From contig JAIQDT010001956.1 in the NCBI GenBank assembly GCA_021521415.1, positions 162,501 through 226,500 on the forward strand: a stretch of DNA of 64,000 nt. The letters run 5' to 3'. The DNA is from Bidens hawaiensis (taxonomy: Eukaryota; Streptophyta; Magnoliopsida; Asterales; Asteraceae). Of the stretch, positions 34,428 through 46,482 are shown piece by piece; position 1 is the first letter of the stretch; each line of letters begins with the position of its first letter. The notes beneath the pieces are model-generated. The model was given only the letters and a program-made list of their open reading frames with translations, did no database searches and was not told the DNA's origin. The translations under genes were made by a program, and so were the position numbers.

Positions 34428-36277
34428 GAAGACGAGGATTGAGTTGATGAGTTGACATGGGAGTTTATGTTTTGTGATGTTTTTATTTTATTTTTTTTAT
34501 GATATTTTTGTTTTTATTTAGTCTGTACAGATTATTATTTTAGACTTTTTGGTTGGGTTGGCGGGTTGGAAGTTGGTGGACATTTGAAACTAATAAGTAA
34601 CCTTTATATTTAGATGTTATGTTTGATGTTACTTAGGTTTGTCGAGAGGAGAGGCCGTGTCCGTTTAGAAAGAGAGAATGAGTTACCATTTCATGTTGAG
34701 CGGTCGGTGAGGAGAGCACCCATGGAAATAGACTGGCACATTGACAGTCTCGCATATTACCAACTAAGTCTTTTTCATTGTATATTGTTTTCATGTTTTT
34801 ATTTTTATGTCTTTGTTTTTATCTTTTTAGGTTTTTGCTTTTTATTTTTATAATTTTAGCTTTTGCTTTTAATTTTTTCGAGTCGTGTTTCTCGTGCCCA
34901 CATTGAGGACAATGCAAAATTTAAGTGTGGGGATGGGACACAAGTGTTTCAACTAATTTGAGTTTTGTTTTCGTTTTCTCACTTATGTTTAAAAATAAAA
35001 AAAATCGAAAAAAAATAAAAAATCGAAAAAATGAAAAAAATTGAAAAAGTTTTCTAAAAAAATGTCCCTTGAGTCTAGTTTTTGTTGCGTGAAAGTGGGA
35101 GATGATGATATTTATCGAAAATTGGTTTTTCAAACTACTAATAATATGAGATAAATAAAAGAAAGTGCACTTAACTTGGGATGTGTCGGTAGGCTCAGCC
35201 TTGAAAATGAAAGAACAATTTGATAAAATGGGTCGGAAATCTCTTGTGGGTAAAGCGTTTTGTCCGTAGAAAATAAGTAATGAAACGTCAACTATACTTA
35301 AGCCTCAATTCTTGGTATGAAAAAGTGGAAGTATTATAAAGTTTGAAAAGTTTAAAAGAATTTGAATACGTTATCATATGATGCTTGGGTAGGTTTAACG
35401 TTAGAGTATGCCGTGTAGCCTGTGATATAAATCTTAAAAATCTAGCTTTAGTGTTTTACACATCATTGGCATATGGTTTTATAACCTTAAATATTGTATT
35501 TATGGGATGCCCCGGGTCCGGAGACCATGGGTCTGTATGCCGACTATTCATTTAGGTATTCACAATTCCAAATGGGGTTGTGAATATTTAAAATAAAAGC
35601 TAAAAAGAACAAACCCGCAGTTTTCTGCCACTTAAGTCTTTAAACATGATCACAAAAAGTACAAAAGTACAAATGCCTTACAGACTTGATCATCCACGCT
35701 GTTAGCCATGAGGGGTCCCCTTGCTTGCGTCTCATTACCATTAAGAAACGAACCACAAGGGACACGCCACATGTAAGCCCTACAGATGAAATTTTGCATA
35801 CTCACCTATGGTAATGGTTCGGTGTATTTCTTGATAACAGGGGTATGTCATGTTGTGGGGAACACTAGCTATAAATTAATTGAACCTTAATAATATCTAA
35901 TGGTTGCTTGGTAGACTTTGATGCTTAAATTTAGGTGGATAAACAATACCCTTGATCGTCTTAACTATTCATGAAAAAAATAGAGCAAAAAGAGTTTTAA
36001 ATCTGCTAATTTTGAGGTTTAAGTCAAGTTGGGGTGGTCTGGTCCGGTAAAAGCTGAAAATAAGCGGGTCTTAATTGTGTAAACCACTGAGTACTATTAT
36101 TGCCGGATCATATTTTTCCCTGTAAAGATTAAGGCATGGGTTTAAGTGGACAACAATATCGATGATCGCAGTTTTTGCGTTATTCTGAGCTTTAAAAGTT
36201 AACCTATATGTTTGTTAGACTGTAATTTTCCGATTCTGATCCAACTGCATCAAAATTTTTCAGAGACGAAAAAAGTA
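34428..36277 (+). other. Element A 3' non-coding region with an internal purine tract
   Basis: About 1.85 kb without a credible gene. At 34901-34935 the phrase ATTGAGGACAATGC is followed by AAGTGTGGGGATGGG, a near copy of the real polypurine tract at 36278-36290. A-rich low complexity lies at 34990-35050. Paired short repeats lie around 35510-35600. Confidence 0.6.
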
Positions 36278-36290
36278 TAAGTGTGGGGAT
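36278..36290 (+). promoter_or_regulatory. Element A polypurine tract
   Basis: AAGTGTGGGGAT lies three bases before the 3' LTR, the expected primer site for second-strand synthesis. Confidence 0.85.
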
Positions 36291-36293
36291 ATT

Positions 36294-38014
36294 TGATATA
36301 ATACTAAATGTTTATGTTTCCCATGTATATTTTATTTAATATTTTAATTGTTTTTGTTCGTTTTTAGTCAAGATTTGTATACTACTAACGTTTTTGTGTG
36401 TCGTAGGTTCCGGGAGTTGATCGTGATTAAAAAGGGCAAAAAAACGAGCCGAAACGGAGATCCGGAACGCGTCAGGAAGGAGCCAGAGCAGAGAACCGGT
36501 CTGACCGGCCCCCTCGGAAAAGCACGCCGCGTCGCGCGACCGGAGTGCCCAAGGCCCGTCGCGCGGCGCTTAGAGGGTACTGATGGGTTTTTGTTTCATT
36601 TTTGCGTCTAGTTGGGCCTTGTTTTGGGTATTTAAAACCTTTAACTTAAACCTGACATAACCTGAAAACCACCATCCGATTTCTAGAGTTCCTGGAGCGT
36701 ATTTTTGAGTTTCTTGGTGATTTGAAGGCAAGAGAACAGCCGGTGAAGAGCTACACGTTTACGTTTGAAGATTACGGGTTTTATCGCCTTTAATCCTTCG
36801 TTCATTAGATTTTCACCATGTTTTCAGTTTTAATTGTTTTGTTTGATTTAGACTTTATGATGCTAGTCTAAATTCCATAAACTACCTAGGTCGTGATGAA
36901 CCTTAGTTCGGTTTGATATATGTTTGGATTTCGCTTCGTTATGGATTTTATGTTCTAAGTAAACGGTTAAGTTTGATTTAATTGATGCGTTTGATTGCTT
37001 GGTTTTGTTTACTTGAATTTATTGTTTCACATTGCCCTTGTTGATTGTTTCATATGATAGGGTTTTGTTAGGTCATTTACTGTGTGTTCTTGGCTAGTTT
37101 GTGATTAATATGCATTAAAATCATAGAAACAATAAAATCAAGTAAATAGATAAAAGTGAACTGTTAGCCTAGAAAGCTGTAAGGTGATAGGCTATTGATA
37201 GATCTTTGTTGGTCCGAATTGCTAGATGTAGTTCTTCGTAAGGAGTCCGTCTAGGTTTGATTGTCAACTTAGTCTATTAAGTTAATTGAGTCTGCTTTGC
37301 TATCTTTGAATTCCGCGCTGCAAGGTAGGTTTTCGTCATTAAAGTTACTTAGACATAATCGATTAAATAACCGTAAGAAAGTTTAATATAAAACTGGTGA
37401 GTCTTAAAACTTGTTAGAAATCCATAGGCGTCTTCTTGAAGTTCAAGGGTCCTGTTCGGGTTTTCTGTCAAGGGTCTATTTTATGATCCCAGTTCCATAA
37501 CGTGAGTTTTCCATTTATTTAATAACCGTAACTTTGGGGATTCTGGCATGGGTAGTTATCTTTATCATTTGAGTTAATCTAAGTGTTTAATTGTTTATTA
37601 GTTAAAGTAATTAGGTAAAAGATTTATTAATTAATTAATTAAGTTTAAGGTAATGATTATGTTTTATTATTATTATATAAATTAGGTTTAGGTTTTATTA
37701 TTTTATTAATTAGTTTATTATTAGTTTAATTAAAGTAACTATTAGTTAATTATTAAGTTTTAATTATTAGTATTAAATTCTCCCTCAAAAATTATTAATA
37801 AATAGTCTTGTCTTGTAGTTGAGTCTAATTTGCTAGTTTCGTAATTTAAAGAGTCTCGTGGGTTCGATATCTGGACTTACTTAGCTGTACTAGAGTGGAC
37901 CGGTTCACTTGCCGGTTAGTAGTTTAAGTTAAGTTTAAAAGTCTAGAATTATTACTTAGTGTCTAGATTAACATATTTTAGTTAATAAATTATTTGACTA
38001 CTTTTAGCACATCA
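36294..38014 (+). repeat. Element A 3' LTR
   Basis: 1721 bp, colinear with the 5' LTR with scattered substitutions and small deletions. Followed by the GCATC duplication. Confidence 0.92.
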
Positions 38015-38679
38015 GCATCGCTTTAAAATAAAAGACAATATTAGTCATGAAAACATAAATACCAATGTCAACCAAACTTCAAATTAAAACCAAATTGTCT
38101 TAATACAGAAACAGGGATAATATTCCTAGTCAAACTAGGAGAATACAGAATGTTTTTCAAAATAACTTCCAAACCATTTGGAAGTTTCAAAACATAATCT
38201 CCTCGGGCTTGGACGTCAACCTTTGCTCCATTGCCCATGAAGAGACTAATATCTCCTTTCTTGAAATTATTTCTTCTTTTGAACTCCTGCAATGAATTGC
38301 ATATATGAGTTCCACATCCGGTATCCAATACCCATGTGTTAGAAGAAACAATATTAAGATCAATATGGATCATGAAAGTTGTACCTAAGGTTTGCCCCGC
38401 ATCCCTCTTAGCTTTCAACTCCTTGAGATATGTCGGACAGTTTCTCATCCAGTGACCTATCTCCCCACAACCAAAGCACGGATCCTCAGCGCTAACCTTT
38501 AGCTTCTTGGGTTTGGGTTCTGCCTTTGCCTTTCCCTTGAACTTGCCCTTGACTTGTCCTCTACCACTAGCAACCTTTGCCTTGGGTTTTGGATGATGCC
38601 TCTTCTTCAAGCCACCCTCATTGATCGCAAGAACGGGTAAAACCTTTTTACCCATGCCGTCTTCGACTGTCTTAAGCAT
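38015..38679 (-). pseudogene. Copia nucleocapsid and protease
   Basis: Minus strand. A Lys-rich linker (KPKAKVASGRGQVKGKFKGK), then a complete CCHC knuckle (CFGCGEIGHWMRNC), then the Copia protease with the active site VLDTGCGTHIC, a FMGNGAKVDV segment and LKNILYSPSLTRN. A frameshift near 38070 puts the last part (IGIYVFMTNIVFYFKAM) in another frame; it continues across the element A insertion into integrase at 22419. Confidence 0.88.
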
Positions 38680-38706
38680 TGCGTGAAGCTCACCAATGCG
38701 TTTTTC

Positions 38707-39276
38707 CTATCCGTTCATGTTGTAATTCATGAAGAATGTCTCAAACCTTTTAGTTAAGCCATTGAGGATCAAATCGGTGGCTAACTCTCTTGAGATGGGA
38801 CAATTAAGCCGTTTAAGCCGATCAATGTGGCTTTTCATCTTAAGTACATAAGATGAGACATATTGGGTTTCTTCCATACGACATGCATGAAACGCTCGAA
38901 CCGTTTCGAAGCGTTCCAACCTTGCTTGAGTAAGGAAAATTTCCTTAAGCTGGGTGATCATGTCATATGCCCCATGATTCTCGAAATCTTTTTGGATCTC
39001 GGGTATCATTGTTCCCAACATGAGGCAAGAAACTTGCACCGAATCCTCGATGTATTGTAACCAATCCGCGTAGGCATCCAAGTCGTTGACATCAGGTTCA
39101 TTGGGAATATGATCGTATAAAATGTGGGACTTCTTCTCTTGCTTGAGAACAATTCTCAAGTTTCGATACCAGTCCATAAAGTTATTATAGTTTAGACGAT
39201 CCTCATCCAGAATGGATCTCAGTGATAAGTTATGCACGGGTGGGATAATAGCGTTCTGTGGATTGTTTGCGGCCAT
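38707..39276 (-). pseudogene. Copia gag
   Basis: 189 codons from the ATG at 39276 (MAANNPQNAIIPP). Typical Copia gag of the UBN2 type: LNYNNFMDWYRNLRIVLKQE, YADWLQYIEDSV, VRAFHACRMEE, YVLKMKSHIDRLKRL, ATDLILNGL. A TAG after NMNG separates it from the knuckle and protease frame, which otherwise continues in register. Upstream lies about 1.4 kb of leader before the recognisable LTR. Confidence 0.9.
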
Positions 39277-40641
39277 CTATAAAAGAATTTAACAAAGTTT
39301 AATTTAGTATTTTCGATATCAATAAATTTTAATCGTTAATACCCTTTAATGTCTCCAAGATAATTATTGTAAAATCTAGAACCCAACGTTTCATCCAAAT
39401 AGTAGTTAGGTGACATTTATCCTACTATTCAAATTAACAAGGTAGTCAACGTTTGACAATTGCAACTTTTTGCAACTTCTAGTTTTATGGAATCGGTTAA
39501 ACATCATATGTTTAGTTGGCATGTTTAATCCCATCAACACCTTTGTACGCCATGCTTCGGTGACCCTATTCACATGGTTTCCAAATCAAGTCGTCCTGCT
39601 TACACACACGTGTGAGTTTACATATACAAGTGGTTAGGTGACCTTTATCCCACCAGTATTGTAAATTCACCTCAAGATCACAAGTTTTCTTAAATGTGGT
39701 TAGGTGATCTTTATCCCACATCAAGTCTCCAAGTGACTCGAGTGTCGTACAAAAGGATGGTGTTCAACTTGTTTTTAAAAGGGATTTACGTTTTCAAAAT
39801 TCTACATTGGAAAACCATTTAATGCACCTTCAATTTGCATGCATTCAAATGAATGGTAACCTTTTAAAAACCAATTTTCAAATTCCTTTTAATAAAACTC
39901 ATTTTATTATGAAATCATTAATAGTTGATGAAACCAAATTTATAACTCAACAATTTCAAATGAATCAATTTTATGCTAATTGTCGGTTTTAATTGTTAAC
40001 ATCCAAACATGATAAAACAATAAACATAAGCATAAAATATAATCACATATCCATAACCATAGCCACCTAAAGTTTGACAACACTTGTTGACCGAAACAAG
40101 TGTGTCATAAGGTCTCTCCTAATGGACGAGCATGACACAAGGTATGAGATGGTGAACTCCCACTTGACTCTGCATCCTTATGCTTCAAGCGTTCACTTCT
40201 TGTTGTGATCCTTCTTCTTTATTTGGGCTACCACTTGGGCTCCAACCAAAATGATGTTGTAGTTGCATCTTCTTTTACAAAATATATCCTATTACATGTT
40301 GTCTAATAAAAGAAATACAACTATTCTACTTATTATTACAAACCATTTGAAAGAAAAAATAGATTACAAACCCGAACAAAGAATATTACAAACAAATAAC
40401 AAATCACAACAAGTCTCTTCAATATACACAAGGTCATGGCTAGGTTATGTACATCCAACACAAGTAGGTCAACCTTTGACCAGAATGGTTCCCCTTTTCC
40501 CTTAGTTCTCGGCCTAAAACAGAAAACACATAGTTCTAGGCCAAAACCAAAGCTTCAGAGTTTTCGGTCCGAAACTTTGGTTCACCGAGAACCTATTGTT
40601 CTCGGTCAAAACCGAGAACTAGTTTTCAGTCAACCGAGAAC
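39277..40641 (-). other. Copia 5' leader region, rearranged
   Basis: No coding frame. Three related words (GTAGTTAGGTGACATTTATCC, with GTGGTTAGGTGACC and GTGGTTAGGTGATC variants) lie at about 39404, 39631 and 39697. 40510-40640 repeats TTCTCGGT/ACCGAGAA words in both orientations. No tRNA-Met primer-binding site could be found. The inner end of the right LTR appears to be replaced by this sequence. Confidence 0.5.
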
Positions 40642-41217
40642 TATGAATGGCAAGCTTCCAATGGAGGAAACGTCAAGCTTGTATACCCAACGAGCTTCAA
40701 CAAATACCTTTGGTTGCTATGGTCCTTTACACTCTTGCAAGAACAAAACCCTTTGTTCTTCCTCTTCTTGTTCTCGGCTGGATAGAGAGAAAAAGCTAGA
40801 GAGGATTTGTGTGTGAGAGAGAAAGTGTAGAGTGCAAAAGTGATCTACCAATTGAATCTCATGCATGTTTTGAAAGAAACAACAAGAGAGAGGGGAGAGA
40901 GGGAGCCGGCCCACCTTGGGACTTTTCCCCCCAAAACCAAAACCTTAATTGTTTATTTTCTTTTAAACATATTTGTTATTTATCAAATAAATAACATTTC
41001 TCATAAATTATCCATATAATTTATTTTACACACAATTTCAAATATTTAGAAAACCCATTTTCCAAATATATAAGTGTTGATATTTATTACTTAGATCATA
41101 TCTAATAATAAGTATCGTGGCGTTTGTCTAGCTTGTTATTGGGTATAACCCGACTTGGATCATAACGTACTAGTCACATCAACTCTAATATGTGTCTTGG
41201 GCAGATCGATTCCAACA
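40642..41217 (-). repeat. Copia LTR, right copy (5' LTR), truncated on its inner side
   Basis: 576 bp matching 7361-7937 and ending GATTCCAACA at the GAACT duplication. The 215 bp present at the start of the left copy are absent here. Confidence 0.85.
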
Positions 41218-41619
41218 GAACTAGCATATACACATACCAATCTAACTCTTTCTCTCAAGAGATAAATCAATACAATAAACTTTTCATTCATAAACTCACT
41301 CCTTTGTTAATTAAAATTCTATTTCATATAGGAAATAAACACTAAGAAACTAACTCAAGCTTGACCCATGAAATAAGGTGATAGCCAACAATAATGGATC
41401 GTGGAACATGCAGGGAACAAAAACATTAAAAAGTAAAATGAAACAAATCTTGCATGGGGCAAGAACGTGGGGTTATGATCGGGTTACGTCTGGTCTTTGG
41501 GCTTGAGTAAATAATGAGTCGGCTCACCCAAGTTCTTCTATTGTAATTCTTTGGGTTCGAGAGCGGGTAAATTTGTGACCCAATTAATTTATTTCATTAA
41601 CCGAACCTTATGTATATCA
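41218..41619 (-). repeat. Element D, LTR copy 2, right part
   Basis: Matches 5565-5994 except for a short gap near the end. Completes the repeat begun at 6945. Confidence 0.65.
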
Positions 41620-43016
41620 AACTTTCTCTCTATCTTCACAATCTGATTTGTCTTTCTATCAAGGTTGTTGATGATACATCCAGTTGTCTATATGTTGTCG
41701 GATCCCTTTTGGAAACCCTTGGCAGCAGTGATGGTGTAGGTACATGACTGTTTGGTTGTCTATGTTGTCAGGTTTCATTTTGGAAACCTAGGCGACATCA
41801 ATTGTGGTGGTACACAACGTAGTTTATGTTTCGTACACAAAGAAAGAGTGAGAGAGAAACATAGTTGTTGTCGGTGGTTTTCCGGCTGTCTATGGTAGCG
41901 ACGACGGACGATGACTGTAGAATTGTTCTCCTTGCTAATATATTGTTGTTCATTTTTTTGCTTTGGTTCATTTGATTGTAAATTATGTATGATGTTGAAA
42001 TGAAACCCTAGGTGAAGGTGGCGTAAACCTTCGTATGTTGACCACCCGCAGTTCACATGGCAGTGATGGATCCGCGACTCAAAATCATAAACGAGAATGG
42101 GACCGTGATGTTGATTTGAGTCTACATGGGTGATAAAGGTTGTTCTTTATATGTTGATGATGATAAACTTTGTATGTTTAACGCTATGATGATACTTTAC
42201 TATCTGAGCTGCCTCCTTTTCCAAGTAAAACAAACTCTTTGGTTCCATTGCACCTAATTTAGTCCCCTAACTCTTAAGTGATTTTTTTTTAAATTATTTT
42301 GTGGCCCTTGGTTTGATTTATAATTGGTTGCATGTTTGGGTTTTGAACGATAATTGAATGCTTGATTCATTATTTCTTTTGGTTGCATATGTCTTCCTTT
42401 ACGGATTTGATGTACCACTTGCCGAGCTTTGCTTTTCCTTTTGTTAGGGATTTGCTACTTGAAAAGTTGGTAACTTGGTTATCATAAGTTGTGTCAATGT
42501 TTTGATTTCGCCCATAAGTTGGTTGATTAATTGTCTATATTCATGACCGTTCATGATTGTTAATTTTTTCATTAACAAGATGTTCGTCCTAATTAGAGAC
42601 GGTATCAAATTCCAAGTCGACAAGATTGTCGGGTAATAATTAAATGTCTTAACATTATCTATATATGAGTTCTTATGGTTGTTAAAGTTTTGGGGGGTAT
42701 TTTGAAACATGCTAAATTGAGAACTTGATTGTAAAATTGTCCCAAGATTATGGGCAGCAGCATTGGCTAATGGTTTATGTTGTTCTTCGATTGTCGCTTG
42801 AACTCTAAACGGTTTATGTTGTTCTTCGATTGTCGCTTGAACTGTGGCTATGGTTTATGTTGTTCTTCGATTGTCACTTGAACTCTAAATGGTTTATGTT
42901 TTGATTGTCACTTAAGCTCTAAATGGTTTTCGTTGTTCTTCAATTACCGCTTGAACTCTAAACAACCCTTTATTGTCTTATTAATTTACTCTATAATTGT
43001 ATTATAAACACAATCA
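41620..43016. other. Spacer without recognisable genes
   Basis: An imperfect duplication of about 75 bp lies at 41683-41815 (TGTCTAT, GTTGTC, TTTTGGAAACC in the same order twice). Short open frames (41775-42056, 42444-42710 minus) show no family features. Confidence 0.5.
42771..42962. repeat. Minisatellite, about 40-bp unit, 5 degenerate copies
   Basis: The unit contains GGTTTATGTTGTTCTTCGAT, then TGTCGCTTGAACTCTAAA. Copies begin near 42771, 42809, 42850, 42891 and 42922; later ones are shortened. Confidence 0.8.
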
Positions 43017-43044
43017 CGCGCAACGTACGAGTTATAAAACCTAG
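43017..43044 (+). other. Possible Helitron 3' end (plus orientation)
   Basis: CACGCGCAACGTACGAG is followed within 15 bp by ACCTAG|T, like Helitron 3' ends, but the hairpin stem is poor and no matching TC-type 5' end was found upstream. Confidence 0.35.
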
Positions 43045-43539
43045 TTACTTTCTAAATTGGGAATAAAACTAAACCATTACACGACAATCTCATTTTAGAT
43101 AACAACAAAATTACATAAAATTAAAAACCACTCTACTATTTAATACACAAATCACACTATGATATAAACATAATACTAGTGGTCGACGGATCCGACTTGA
43201 CATCCCGCTAGGCCTGGAATTTTTTATTAACAATAGTTTATATATATATATATATATATTTATAAAAAAATATGTATATATAATGTTTAAACTCAATTAC
43301 ATAACTACCAGCAAATCACATGAACGAAAATAACATTTCACTCTAAAATAAAAAGATTTTTATCCACGTCTATATCTAGGTATGCTCCCACCAAAAAGGT
43401 CATTTTCATCCCCAATTAAACATAGTTTTTATTACTCTACAAAGCAAAAAAGCATCCTAAAAAATCTAATAATATAATGGCCTTTAAGACATTTTCTATC
43501 AAATTTGTGATAAAGAATCATCATTATTATCGTACTCAG

Positions 43540-43700
43540 TAAATTTCACCAATAGCAAAGCTATGGTAAGGTGTGAGGAGGGAAAAATGTAGATAGTCTT
43601 ACCTCTACCTCGTAAGAATAGAGAGGTTGCTTCCAGTAAGACCCTTAGCTCGATAGTAGTTATGTATAGAGTCTTGGACATAAGGTGCATAACTCCCAAC
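43540..43700. repeat. Dispersed SINE-like repeat
   Basis: The stretch with AAGGTGTGAGGAGGGAAAAATG, GTAGATAGTCTTACCTCTACC, AGAGAGGTTGCTTCCAGTAAG and ACCCTTAGCTCGA resembles a short dispersed repeat seen across many plant genomes (recall only, not searched). No target duplication was identified. Confidence 0.35.
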
Positions 43701-44690
43701 CATTGGGATACCCGCTAATTGGTGCATGTACCTTTGTCTTTCGGCCATCAACACCACCCCATGATGTTTGATTAACATTCCACCACTTTTAATGTTATTT
43801 TCATGTAATTAGTAAAATAACGTCAAAGTTAGTGAAGTTTCACTTTTGTCCACCCGAGAGCCATGCATATATACATTATATGCGCGCACCGCAACCAGGG
43901 AGAACATCATCACCAACACCATCATCTTCTTCTTAAATTTTAAGTAATTAATAAATTTCTAATAAGTCATGTAACTCAAGTATTTTAGCACAAGTGTGTA
44001 ACAAAATTTTTAGCCTATTGTTGTTTTGCGCTAAAATTTCAAACCGAAATGACAAAACCAAAAACCACTACCAGACAATTTTCAAGAACATAAAAACGAA
44101 ATTCCAGTTTTTAATTTAGTTATAGCCCAAAACCAATCCAAATCCCAACCACTTCTCATATCTATAATGTATATAAACGAAACCATAAAAATCTTACATG
44201 TCGCGATGTGGTCGCTCCCCCTTTTTTTGGAGTCACCAGATTTGCTTGAGTTTTAAATGGGGGCTTCTCATGCATTTGACCCAAATTCACGGGTATGAGT
44301 CACACCAAACCCAGATATTTCTTAAACGGGTTATAACATCTCATTTAATTAAAAACTAATCTCACCAAATATTTAATATAAAAATCCTATAAAGTGGGGA
44401 TATACTAAAAATTAATATTGATTTATTTAGAAAAATATATGTGTTATTTATAATTAAAAACTAAATTTTATAGTAAAAAAATAAACGGGTCTTGGGTTTC
44501 ATCAAACTTGTATAGGTTTTAAACCGGGTTATAACATCTCATTTATTTGTGAAACAATTTATCATCAAACCATAAGTATATTGTTAACTTTCATACAATA
44601 AAAAAAATTTAAAAAATAAATAAATATTAAAAACAAATAATATAAAACAACTCACGTAATACGGAGGATAAAAACTAGTATATATATATA
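43701..44690. other. A/T-rich spacer
   Basis: No gene. Two related phrases, AACGGGTTATAACATCTCATTTA near 44325 and CCGGGTTATAACATCTCATTTA near 44525, may be remnants of a repeat. 43240-43262 is a short TA run in the segment before. Confidence 0.5.
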
Positions 44691-44703
44691 CTAGGTTAAA
44701 TAC

Positions 44704-44718
44704 CCGTGTACAACACGG
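44704..44718 (-). terminator. Helitron H1 3'-terminal hairpin
   Basis: 6-bp perfect stem with a 3-base loop, 9 bp inside CTAG. In Helitrons this hairpin marks the end of rolling-circle transfer. Confidence 0.85.
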
Positions 44719-45629
44719 CTTTAACAAATTTAATTTTGTAAGTTCAAAACATTTGAAATATCTTTTTGACTTCTATATTGATCATAAATCGACAAATATC
44801 ATATAATAGATCATAGATGTCCTATGTTTATATAATATGTACATATAATAATAGTAAGGAATTTACTGCTCCTAAGAAGAAAACTATGTTGATTAAATAA
44901 TTGCATTTGTTACCGGGGCAATTTCATAGAATAGTAATCAAGTTTTAAAAGTGTTTCAATTAAGGTTACTCAACTTTAAAAATTGTTACAATTAAGTCAT
45001 TAAATTTTCATATTTTATTAAATTAAATGTTTTAACATGTATTTTTAGCGTTTTTCTTTTATGTTCCACATAAGAAATCTTTTTATCTTTTTTTTATGTT
45101 GACGTTGAGTGACGACGTAGATTTTATTTTATATTTTTGAATTTTAATATAATTAACATTTTTAAATTTTTTAAAATTTAACTACATATATTGCAAATAC
45201 CAACCCCCACATCTTATCCTTTATTTCTTTCTTGACACACAAAAATCAGTAAGACTCGATTTGAAGATTTTGTGACCCGATTTGAAAAAAATATATATGA
45301 GTTACCTAATTGAAACACTTTTGAAAGTTTGTTACTATTTCATGAGATATTTCCTTTGTTACCATATAACATTAGATACACTATGATATAAATACTTTAT
45401 AATAACTATTATTGATTTATCAGAGAACTTATTTGATCATATTAAATGGTCATGCTATAAGAAAAGAATAATTGATAGGCTTGTTGCACAATAAAATGTA
45501 CACTATAAATTATGCAAACTAATCATGTCAAAAGGTTTTTTTTAAACATAAAAAACGATGAATAACATTAAATCATAATAAATCAAGTTACATTTGTATT
45601 TACAAACATTAAATATAAATCATAAATTT

Positions 45630-45800
45630 CTAACATTAGAATCCTATTTGTAACTTTACCATCTGTAATATTAATAATTTTACTCTCTTTATGCTTTTGA
45701 GTCTTGATAATGTCACATGTAGTTGTCCAAGACTGAAAACCTGATGTTTTTAATACAACCCATTTTTTTATAGTAATTGACCTTGACATTTATTAATTGT
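45630..45800 (-). pseudogene. Helitron helicase (RepHel) C-terminal remnant
   Basis: Minus-strand translation gives TINKCQGQLL, then NGLY, VFSLGQLHVTLSRLKSIK and, one frame over, IINITDGKVTNR. This is the end of the Pif1-like Helitron helicase (canonical INKSQGQ and GQLYVALSR motifs VI-like). Several stops and at least one frame change interrupt it; the upstream helicase and the Rep nuclease are not recognisable. RepHel nicks, unwinds and transfers the element strand. Confidence 0.75.
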
Positions 45801-46482
45801 CATTGTAAGACAACTGAAAATGGAATTTGTCTTCTCCGAAATTTCCATAATTTGTATAAAATGTCACGGAATTTGTAAAACATAAATAAGTTTGTAATGT
45901 AATTGAACGATTACATGTAATTTAGACACAAAATTTGTACAAATAAGTTTGTAACAGAAAGTTTGCAGTTATATAATTTTCATAATTTGTATATTACTAT
46001 GCCATATAAGTAAGTTGAAATATAACGTTCGAGCAGAAATTAAAAGAGTCAACTTGCTAAATCAGATACAGTTATTTAGATGGTGATTACATTATTTGAA
46101 TTTGAAAAATCAATTAATTGAATAATACACAAGGCAAAAACTTTTGACGCTTTAAATAATTTGACAAGTTTTGTTATTTTTGAAAATAGTTTTTCCAAGG
46201 ACTAAAATATTTGTATAAAACGTTACGAAATTTACAGTTAACATATACTCTGTAAATAAGATAAGTTGACATTTAAAGTTCAAACAGAAATTAAAAGAGT
46301 CAACCTGCTAAAGTTAGAGATCTATAATTGGTGTGTAAACTGTACTATTTATATATGATATTAATTATATAGAAAGTCATAAAAATGAATTTGAGAATGA
46401 TTTTAATTAAGTAGGGTAATAACGCTAATTGCAATGATTTTAGTATAACACGCAATTGACTGCAAATTGCAATGATTTTAGG

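Larger units (their letters stand above)
22420..38014 (+). mobile_element. Element A: Athila-like Gypsy retrotransposon, degenerate
   Basis: The LTRs 22420-24156 and 36294-38014 start TGATATAAT and end AGCACATCA. The target duplication GCATC is perfect (22415-22419 and 38015-38019). The primer-binding site is of the tRNA-Asp type characteristic of Athila. Gag, protease, reverse transcriptase, a truncated RNase H, integrase and a small 3' reading frame follow in order. A 2.9 kb solo LTR (E) interrupts the protease. Multiple stops and frameshifts make it inactive. LTR divergence by eye is a few percent. Confidence 0.93.
7146..41217 (-). mobile_element. Copia-type LTR retrotransposon, degenerate, host of nested elements
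   Basis: The left LTR starts TGTTGGG and both LTRs end in GATTCCAACA. The target duplication GAACT is perfect (7141-7145 and 41218-41222). In coding direction the order is gag, CCHC knuckle, protease, integrase, reverse transcriptase, RNase H, which is Copia order with integrase before reverse transcriptase. The internal part is split by element A at 22420-38014 and by C plus B at 9400-20484. Stops, at least two frameshifts, a reverse-transcriptase deletion and a changed integrase residue show that it is inactive. Confidence 0.9.
5364..41619 (-). mobile_element. Element D: outermost, small LTR-like element split by a Copia
   Basis: Two direct repeats of about 0.6 kb (5364-5994, and 6945-7145 plus 41218-41619) start TGATAG, end TATCA and flank about 950 bp of internal sequence with minus-strand frames. 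The 5 bp before the first copy (AGCTT) and after the second (AACTT) match in four positions, consistent with a decayed target duplication. The element proper is only about 2.2 kb; the rest of the span is the Copia inserted in the second repeat. No polymerase domain is seen, so it would be non-autonomous. An ordinary segmental duplication is the alternative. Orientation is inferred only from the internal frames. Confidence 0.55.
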
